Shown: positions 55,736 to 64,000 of the stretch, one piece after another
Numbering within the stretch: the stretch's first letter is position 1
How the letters are laid out: each line of letters starts with the position of its first letter
The notes under the pieces: generated by a model
What the model was told of the DNA's origin: nothing
The model's database searches: none
The model's input: only the letters and a program-made list of their open reading frames with translations
NCBI GenBank assembly: GCA_036346375.1
Contig: CM070512.1
Span: 44,004,466 to 44,068,465 of the forward strand
Reading direction: 5' to 3'
DNA: 64,000 nt
DNA from: Guadua angustifolia
Lineage: Eukaryota > Streptophyta > Magnoliopsida > Poales > Poaceae
Program-made: the position numbers and the translations under genes

Positions 55736-58081
55736 GTCGCCTAGTAAGGTTTCTGCAACTGCTTTAATTACAATTGTTGAAGGCACTGTTTCGGCGGATC
55801 TGGTTAGAAAGAAATTGGCTCGGGCTATCCCGGTGAAGTGGAATTGGGTGGTTAGGAATCATGGTAGTAATTCTTATATTGTACCATTTCCGTGTCAAGT
55901 TGAACTACAAAGAATGATTAGTATGAAGCGTCTCCGTACTGATAATAATGAAAGAGTGATGTCGTTTGAGGAGTGGAATATGGAGATATTGCCTAAACAG
56001 AAGCTGTAAAAAGTATGGGTAGATGTTAGATTAGATCTTTTTTGTCTCTCTGGGCGGTTGGTTCTATTCTCGGAGCCACGCAAAGAGTGGATATGAGATC
56101 GATAAGAAAGACGGGTGTTGTTAGATTGTTGGTCGCTGTGCTTGATGTGAATTGCATTCCAGCTAATGCTGATATTGTGGTTGATGATTGTCTATATGAG
56201 ATATTCTTCAAAGTTGATAAGGTGATTAATGATAAAATTGGGGAATCAGATGAGTTTGAGGATGAGGATGATCTAGATGGTCCGGATAACCCAAATAAGG
56301 ACAATGATCAATTGATGGATGACGCCGATATTGGAGACAAAGATGGTATTTCTGAGTCAGGTAATGCTCTCATAGGTAATAGCAATATTGACAAGGGGTC
56401 GACTTCAGGTGGTTCCAAGGTTTCTGGTATGCAGTGTGTTGATCATCTGGATGAAGAGATCTCGGATGGTGCTGCTTTAATTTTCAAGGGCGGCATGTCG
56501 CGCTTACTGACAACAGCTGTGTGGCCGAAGATGACTTGCAGCTGGTGGTGAGGCATAATCGGATTACTCCAGATTCAGAGTTAATAACTGGTAATTGTGC
56601 TGTCCGGTTGCTTTCACATCAGTCAGAAGCAAGTCTCGTTAAATCGGTTGAGGGTGATATTACTGCACCAACATGGTCTATGCCTTTTCCTAGTGAACAT
56701 GCTCCTTTTTCTGGTTGTTTTGCTATTTCTGTCAATGGCATGGAGGTTGATAAGATTCCTGAATTGCAGTTTGTGAAAAGGGTATTGTTTCTTCTGTAGA
56801 TCTTCATGTGGAGGCTTTGTTTTCGGCTGAAGGCTGTTTGTCTGTTTTGCTAGCAAAAGCTTGGAGGCCAAGGTGGATATGCGTCTGGAAGGAGGATTCC
56901 ATTCTGTCAAACCTGGAGATAGCCTTGTTAAGTCTGCTGAGGGTGTGATTTTGCCGACAGCATTATTGATGGCTCGTCCATGTGACAATGCTCCGGTTTA
57001 TGTTAATTGCTTGGAGCATTCTGGGGTTTTTCGGCAGGAGCTTTATGGAGATATGCGGCTGAAGCATACTGGGACTTCTGTTAACAGCATGGAGTGTTCT
57101 GTGAATATGAGGCTGGAATTTGGGCAGTCTGAGAATTCTTCTGTTTGTTGTGAAGTAAATCTGCAGTCAGATAAGATTGATGAAGGTCGTGACTTATCTG
57201 TGTCCAATATGCTTATGTCAATTCCTAGGGATCAAATTCCGGTTTCTGGGAGTTCAGAACATGGTGGGGCATCAAATAAAATGGTGTCTTCGGAGGCTGT
57301 GCACATTTTGGTAGGGAAGAGGCCTTCTCAGGAGTTTTGTCAGTTTGTTGATGACCAGGCTGCAGGTATTCTGAAAAGGGATGATTTTGGTCAAGTTGAC
57401 TCTAAGGGTAAGCAGCTTCAAGAATTATCTCGCCGAATGCTACAATTTTTATGTAAGAAGAACAATATTCGTGCTAATATCCCCAATATGGCTATGGTCA
57501 AAGCTCTCCAAGTTCTGGACAAAATTATTGGGTGGGACGAGATTGAGCAGTCTCCCTCCTCTAGGGCTTGTGTATTTCCAAGTAGATCAAGTTTGAGGGT
57601 AGCTTTTATGGGTGATACTAATATGCTTCTGAAAGCGATGAAGAGGGTGGATAAAAAGAATTCTTTGGAGCCAGGTACTTGCCCATCTTTCCCGTCAATC
57701 TCAGATTCTGTTTTTTCTTTGAGAATGGCAAAACTGGGTATTTCTATGGGCAGAGATAATAGTGCTATTTCTGCTGCTTTTACTTCTATTAAAAATATAG
57801 AAATAGATTAGCTTCGGGTATCGAATAAAAATAAAAGTTCTAGTGGTCCAGCCGCCTCACCTAAAATTCAGTTGGCTGAGGAGGAAGAGGATATTGTAGA
57901 CACTCACCTTAAGCACATTAGTGATGAATTTGATCAGACTGTGTTTGAGGAGGGATTAGATCATATTTGTAGTGATCTTGTTGCTACACCTCGCAGGAAA
58001 AAATCCAAAATAAAAAATATTTCAAGAGTGGGGTTGATCCCTAAAAAACCAAAAACACCATCTAAGCTGAATTTCAAATGA
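55731..58081 (+). pseudogene. LINE ORF1 (DUF4283-like protein), unit B
   Basis: Better preserved than unit A. Pieces are 55731-56009 (stop TAA at a CAG/TAA difference from unit A), 56042-56551, 56521-56799 and 56861-57811. The last has a TAG at 57809-57811 but continues in the same frame to 58081 (AEEEEDIVDTHLKHISDEFD, then a Lys-rich end RRKKSKIKN). The N-terminal block is the DUF4283-like RNA-binding region, followed by an acidic stretch and a long tail. Its terminal TGA overlaps the ATG of the endonuclease frame as ATGA (58078-58081), a compact ORF1/ORF2 arrangement. Confidence 0.8.
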
Positions 58082-58925
58082 AAGGCATTTTCTGGAATAA
58101 CAGAGGTCTTGGAGACTTGGCTAAACATGGGTACTTAGAGGATATGGTAAAAGAGGAGCAAATTGATTTTATTGGTCTTATGGAGACGAGTCGGGATAAT
58201 TTCCCAGATAGGACCTTGAAAAAATTATGTGGTGGCAAAGAATATATTTGGCACTGTATACCCCCTCATGGTCGTTCAAGGGGATGCTTCTGGGGCTAAT
58301 TTAACGGTGTATGATATTGGAGCCATCGATGAAGGGGACTTTTATATTAAGTTTACTCTTTGTAATAAAAATGATGGTTTCAAATGGGCGTTAATAGCAG
58401 TTTATGGTCCTGCGCAAAATGAATATAAAGAATCTTTTCTATCAGAGATGGTTCACATTTGTTCTAAACAATCGTTACCATATATTATTGGTGGAGATTT
58501 TAATATTATGCGTGGTCCTCAAGATAAAAACAAGGCCAACTTTGATAAAAAATGGCCCAATCTTTTTAACATGGTTATTCAATCATTAGAGCTTAGAGAG
58601 TTAAATTTGACTAGTCATCAATATACTTGGGCGAGTAGTGGTGATGATCCAACTTTTGAGAAGTTAGATAGGGTCTTGGTCTGTACTGAATGGGAAAATA
58701 AATTCCCTCTCACTACTGTGCAGGCTAGGGATAGAAGTAACTCAGATCATACTCCTTTAGTATTGAATACGGGGGTTTCGTCTCATAATAGACAACCTCC
58801 ATTATTCAAATTTGAACGAGGTTGGTTGCTTAGAGATAGTTTCTATGATTGTGTTGCCGATAAATGGTAATCAGAGACCAGAGGGGCTACTGCTATGGAA
58901 AAATGGCAGAACAAGATTAGGACTC
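58078..58925 (+). pseudogene. LINE ORF2 endonuclease domain (AP-endonuclease type), unit B
   Basis: The frame starts MKGIFWNNRGLGDLAKHGYL (the conserved Asn-Arg-Gly start) with IDFIGLMETSRDNF (the metal-binding Glu). One frameshift near 58290 moves to the frame 58229-58870: ALIAVYGPAQN, YIIGGDFNIMRGP (Asp-Phe-Asn), YTWASSGDDPTFEKLDRVL and SDHTPLVL (the catalytic Ser-Asp-His). All active-site motifs are visible. A TAA at 58868-58870, then RGATAMEKWQNKIRTL, leads into the solo LTR. The domain nicks target DNA to prime reverse transcription. Confidence 0.88.
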
Positions 58926-61900
58926 TGTAACATCCTGAAAAATAAAAATAAATAAAAATAAATATTTTGAGTTGAATGTTATTATTTCTGAGTTTTCTTG
59001 GCAATATTGGTTTTATTTGAATTTTCATTGGATTTATGCTATGCATGAAAAATCAATAAAGAGAATTAATGAATGGATAATAGTAAAAAGATAAAAAGGT
59101 AAAAGTAAAATTTTGAAAAATTTATATTAAAATTTCTAAACCCTCAGGTAAACTTTTTACCTGGTTAATTTATATTTAATGCATGGTAAAAATTATTAAT
59201 AATGGAAATGATCAACTTTGACTAGAAACAGTGTATCATCCGAATTAATTAAAAATATTAAAGATTTATCTGAATCTGAAAAAATTACCAAAGCACCCGT
59301 TATACAGGATTTACCTCTGACAAAAATATCAAGGATTTACCAGGTTGGATAAGCCTCAAAATAATTCAAAAACAGAAGCTCTGAAATTCTGGAAATTTGA
59401 ATGTCAGAATTTTTATAAAATACCGGGGCAATATTTTGATCTTAAAATTTTACATAAGAATACTTGTCCCAAATTAATATTAAAAACAAAGTTTGAAAAA
59501 TTTTACAAAATATTTTTATCGTCTGATAATTCAAATACAGAAATGGAAATTCTGTGCACAGTATAATGTCAGAATTTTAACAAATTTTATACTAATTATT
59601 TTGACCCAAAAATTTTTCTGGAGCTTATCTACTGCCAGGAGAGTGTGTATAAAAATTATGAAAAACCTCTGACGAAGAATAGCTGGCGAATTAATGCAAG
59701 TTCAGTGCACCCAGCTGGATCAGCCTTAAGTCGGTTCCATTCTTTCACTGCCAGTGGGACCCGAATCCCTGTTGAGCCCCACCTGGCAGCCTTACTCCCC
59801 CGTCTTCTTCCTCCAGGCGCTAAAGCCTCTGAACAAAAATCAAGCCGCAACTTCTGAAGCTTCGCGTCATCCTCTGCCAGTGCACCGCCCAAGCAATTGA
59901 AGCATGCCACGATGTCGTCTACTCCCTGCGCCTACTCTCTCCTTGCTGGTTCAAGCCAAGGGTCACTGAGCCGCCGGTGTTTATCCTTTGTCGCGCATGG
60001 TGGAGCTTCCATCCGAGACCGAGCAATCTGGGCGCGAATTCATCCTTTTCCCCTGCCTATAAATAGCTTCAAAGGATCACATGAGCTGCGTTTTCTTTCC
60101 TCCCTCACCTCTCCTTCCCTCTCCTCAACTAAATCGCCGAAGCTTTGCTTCTTTCCATCATGGCCGAACCTTCCTGGAGCTCCAAGCCGAATTCAATTCG
60201 CGAAATATAGGAATCCATTTCCAAATCCCTTTGAGATAGAGCATCACCAAACTCTACTGAGCAAAAACCCTCAAAACAATTGAGCTTCTCCATGCGAAAT
60301 CTCCCTGCTGCCGTGCCCCCTTTTTCTCCGTGAACGGCCGCCAGTTGGAGCTCAGCTCGGATACTCTTTCAACCGGAGGAACCCAAAAATGGATTCACCT
60401 CAACACCTAGATGTTTAATCCTCAACCCATTTAAGTTCCCAATCACTGCTTTGCCATCACCACCGTCCGCCATTGCCGCCAGCATGCGAAGCTCCGCTCT
60501 GGCCGAATCGACTTCAGTACTGGATGCGCCAGTCCGTTCTCTTCCTCCCGGTATGGTCACCTTCGCCGGAGCATCGCCGTAGAGGCTTCGCTGCCATGCC
60601 CTGAAGCCGCCCTGTTTTGCTGTCTCTGTGCGGTGGGGCCAGGAGGTCAGAATCGCAAGGTAGGAGAAGCTCTGAGCTAAAAGGCGTTTTTCAACTGCAG
60701 AAGCGTATTTTCCAATTTGAGCATGTTTTTCAACCGGTTTAAAAGTTTATTCCTGAATATCTTTTGAAATATTGTTTCAATCCCATTGAAACAAATTTTT
60801 ATATTCATCTTAAAATCAAAAGAATATAAATATTTAAAAATATTAAATTTTTGAGTTACAGAATAATTATTGATGTTAAACTTGATTATAGTACTAATAT
60901 GGTTTTTAATAAGAATTTGTGTCTAATAAGTAATGAAATGATGAAATCAATATTCATGAGATGTTAGGATCAGAATGTATTCAAATATACAAAAATACTT
61001 AATTTTTGAGTCACAAAACAATTAGTAAAATTAAAATTACGAATAAACATTATCATGGAGGTTGTTGTATTCAAAGAAATGTAATTCAAAAATCATTAAA
61101 TAAATTTATATGTGTCCTGAAATCATAATAAACTCAAAAATGTAAAAATTCTTAATTTTTAATTAATTTTATATTATTTGTTTTGCAATCATTATTAAAC
61201 CCTAGTATAGCCATTAACTAAAAACGATAGTAAAAAGGCTCATAAAATGATAAAGTAATTTGTATTAAGTTCCTAAAAACAGTAAGGACATATATATGTA
61301 AAAATATGTGGAATAAAGTTTAATTTGAATTCTTTTATCATAAAGAAATATCAAATATAACAATAATCAAATAGGAAACCTATTGCAGTTTAAGTCAAAA
61401 CAATGCAAAATCAACTTTAAAATGTTTCTTGAGTTGTACCCTGCTAATGTCTGAAAAATGAATTAAAGATCATGTATATTGTAGTTGCAATCTTAATATA
61501 AAGTTGGCCGATTTAGCGTTATTCATCGTGGTCATTTAGGCTACTTCGGCAGTAGATAAAATAACTCGTCCAAATACTAAAATCTATGAAACCTATTTAG
61601 TAATGCTCTACAAAGTTTGTTCTACCAGATTCTAGAAAAATATTTCATTTTCAACATGCTTTTCATCTAAATCTAGCTAGTCCAAAACCCTTCATCGTTA
61701 ATCGTCATGTTTAACTTTTGGACGATTCCGTCAATTGTAAGCAAAACTTACCACTTAAACTTTTTCGTCGATGAAAATGATTACTTGCACGAATCCTAAA
61801 ACTTATGTAACTAGTTTAGTAATGTTCTTTAAAGTGTAGTCTACCCTGTTATGGAAAGATAATCTCAATTTGCTAAGGTTTGCATATTAATCTAGTAGGT

Positions 61901-63980
61901 CAAATAACCCTAAATGACCATATTCATGAATTCTAGAGAAAGAACAATTGGACTTTAATTGCGAAGTTTGTATCATCGTAACCTTCTCAAATAACCCGTA
62001 AATGATCCTTAGGATTTAATTTGCGATGTCGAGAAAATATCCTTAATTTATCTTGCTGTGAATCTAAATCCTAATAGAGCAAAACCGTAAGTAATAAGGT
62101 TGCGAGAAGCATATTGCGAATAGTGAAATCAATGAACCTTGCAAAAATGATTAATTCTATTAATCCAAACAATTTTTGCATCTTGAATTCGTAAAACAAA
62201 ATTAATAAATTCATAAAGAGCAATCCCTATTTCTTATTAAGAGTTTTATTTTGTTCTTGCTATCTATTTTCTTTTTGCCCTTATTGAAGTTTATTATTTG
62301 TTGTATTTTCCGTTGATCGACGTGTAGAACCCGACGTTGTTGATTCCATCGTCGCCTCCGTCATCTTCGATTCCATCTTCGTCGTAATCAGTGATTAAGC
62401 AAGGCAAGCACCCCTTTGATCATATTGATCCTAGTGTTTAATTTTTCTTTTGTTTATCAAATGGTTTTATGCATGCGTTTATTTTCTGTAAATTTGCTAT
62501 TTCGTGGTACTGGTAGATACACCTGTTGTCTCATGAAACCTCCCTTGATATGTATGACATGTGAACCTTGATACCATAGATTAAGGATAGACATTACTTA
62601 ATGTCATCATGGGTATATGCGGTCACATATTATTCATGCTTAGCCATGCTTTAGAATCAACAAGGTTGATGATCAGATCAAAATTTGTTTCCCGAAAACA
62701 TTGGAAATGGTACTGTTGGTTGCTGGTAATTTTGATTAAAAACCCAAAATAAAACTATGGTTTTGATGCGGGCGATTATTGGTAATAGCCGGAAGTGCAA
62801 TAAGGGGACTTGCACGTAGTGTAGGGTGAAGTATCGCCCGTGTCGGATTAAGGACCGAACATCGTGTTGTATGATCCAAGAATATCCGTACAAACCACAA
62901 GTGCTGGGATGGGGTAGCCTTAAACCAATTAAGTTATCTAGTTTAACTTTGCATTTTGGAAGGCCGAAATAGTACGGGCTCTCCTTTTTAAGGTTTGCTC
63001 GACGGGGTGCCCTCACCGAGGTGTTGGGAGCCACACTTTCCAATACAACGGTGTACGCCATACTTGGGAAGTTCCAACATTTCTATGCTCTGAGTTCTTC
63101 TATCATAGTATGGGCTTAACGTCCCGTCGCTGGTGCAAAGTTAACCTAGGTAATGTAAAGGTTTTCGTCATGAACATTCTGGCCACACGCTAAAAGTGCG
63201 TGAAACATGCGGCAAAAAGAAAAGGTCATGACTTGTGGGAAATGTTGTACACCTCTGCACAGAGTGTAAATCTAATCGATTAGCCGTACTCGCAGTCATA
63301 GGTGTCTTGGCGAACTGATGCGAGTTAGATGTTTTGTTATTTTCAAAAGGGCTTGGTTCCATTTGTTTGCAACTGCTACTTTTTGTCAAAGGGCCGACAT
63401 TGATGGATTTCAGGATTTGGAATTGTTCGTCGCTCACGTCATGGAGGACTGTGAGTGTTACTTATGCTTTACTTATTTGTTATCAATCAAACTTGCTCTT
63501 ATAAATTCCATTTGCAAATAAATTTATTTACAAATTCAATTTCGCTTTATGCAAACTAACTGTAGTAGCCTCCTTTAACTTGGCCTGCATTTATGCATTT
63601 GCAAAGACCACCTTAAGTCTTGCGGAGTACGAAAGTACTCACCCTTGCTTAATTTGTGGTTTTAGGTGTATAAGTTAGCGAAGCTCCGAAGGTTTGTTTC
63701 ATCGTAGGATGCGAGATCTTCAATGTGATCTTTCTAGGGATTTATGCCTCGTCAGTTGCCTGCGGGATGGATGGGCACACTACCAGGCTTTGCTTCTTTT
63801 GCTGCCTTATACTCTGAGTTGTAAGATTTATATGTTTATTAGTTTCCGCTTAATTAATATAATGTATGGTTGTGATTCCAATTGTTGTAAATGTGCGTAC
63901 TAGCTACTGATCCCGGGACTAGTACTGTGTGCACAGGAGATTTTCATTTTTGCATTTATGTAAAAATGGGGGTCGTTACA
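58926..63980 (+). mobile_element. Solo LTR, unit B copy of the 5-kb LTR family (5055 bp)
   Basis: Starts TGTAACATCCTG and ends GGGGGTCGTTACA, with GACTC on both sides (58921-58925 and 63981-63985). Terminal hexamers TGTAAC/GTTACA are perfect inverted repeats. TATA box CTATAAATAG at 60057-60066. This is the cleanest of the three copies and defines the family ends. LINE sequence resumes at 63986. Confidence 0.9.
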
Positions 63981-64000
63981 GACTCTTAGGCAATTTTTAC

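Larger units (their letters stand above)
45098..64000 (+). repeat. Tandem duplication with a period of about 10.02 kb
   Basis: Unit A runs from about 45098 to 55116 and unit B from 55117 past the window end. Each has a CACTA tnp2 fragment, a LINE, and a solo LTR in the LINE with the same GACTC target duplication. The junction at 55116/55117 joins LINE reverse-transcriptase sequence to CACTA sequence, whereas 45098 is continuous with the rest of the CACTA element. So the LINE and LTR insertions came before the duplication. Copies differ mostly by short gaps and recurrent small string changes. Confidence 0.9.

Overview
The window is nuclear DNA from a grass (Poaceae), in a transposon-dense stretch. 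Support for a grass: a SMART-type miniature LTR element, Tourist- and Stowaway-like MITEs, a Tat-lineage Ty3/gypsy element with a spliced antisense gene, a CACTA element carrying a Ulp1-like domain, and a GPI-anchor-type lipid-transfer gene with grass-like exon structure. I cannot name the species. No rRNA, tRNA, CRISPR array or bacterial gene is visible.

Layout. 1-6041: 3' part of a Tat-type Ty3/gypsy element (integrase on +, two antisense genes on -, 3' LTR). 6042-12680: the only gene-like island, with one three-exon lipid-transfer protein gene on - (8870-11946), a 276-bp SMART-like element just past its 3' end and two MITEs upstream of its promoter. 12681-23438: a decayed Ty1/copia element on -, interrupted by a long LTR-like fragment (about 15985-19262) and a solo LTR (20221-21064). 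24067-24298: a Tourist MITE. 24518-37476: a solo LTR on - (TSD GATTT). It is split by a second TG...CA LTR-like unit (25082-31982, TSD ATCAT), which holds a 3.7-kb non-autonomous LTR element (25306-28974, TSD GTATG), and by a hAT MITE (35544-36363). 37567-45725: a CACTA element on - containing another solo LTR (38928-40422) and a hAT MITE (44182-44836). 45098-64000: a tandem duplication with a period of about 10 kb. Each unit holds a CACTA fragment, a LINE and a 5-kb solo LTR inside the LINE.

The most unusual signal is at 29206-31400. About 22 short hairpins have different arm sequences, and nearly all share one loop, TGTGT (ACACA on the sense strand of the host element). I know no described element with this pattern.

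A second signal bears on data quality. The same string change (TTCGTCG versus TTAAATGCG, or CGTC versus AAATC) recurs between duplicate copies and breaks an otherwise readable integrase frame. This suggests a systematic consensus artefact, so many frameshifts in this window may not be biological.
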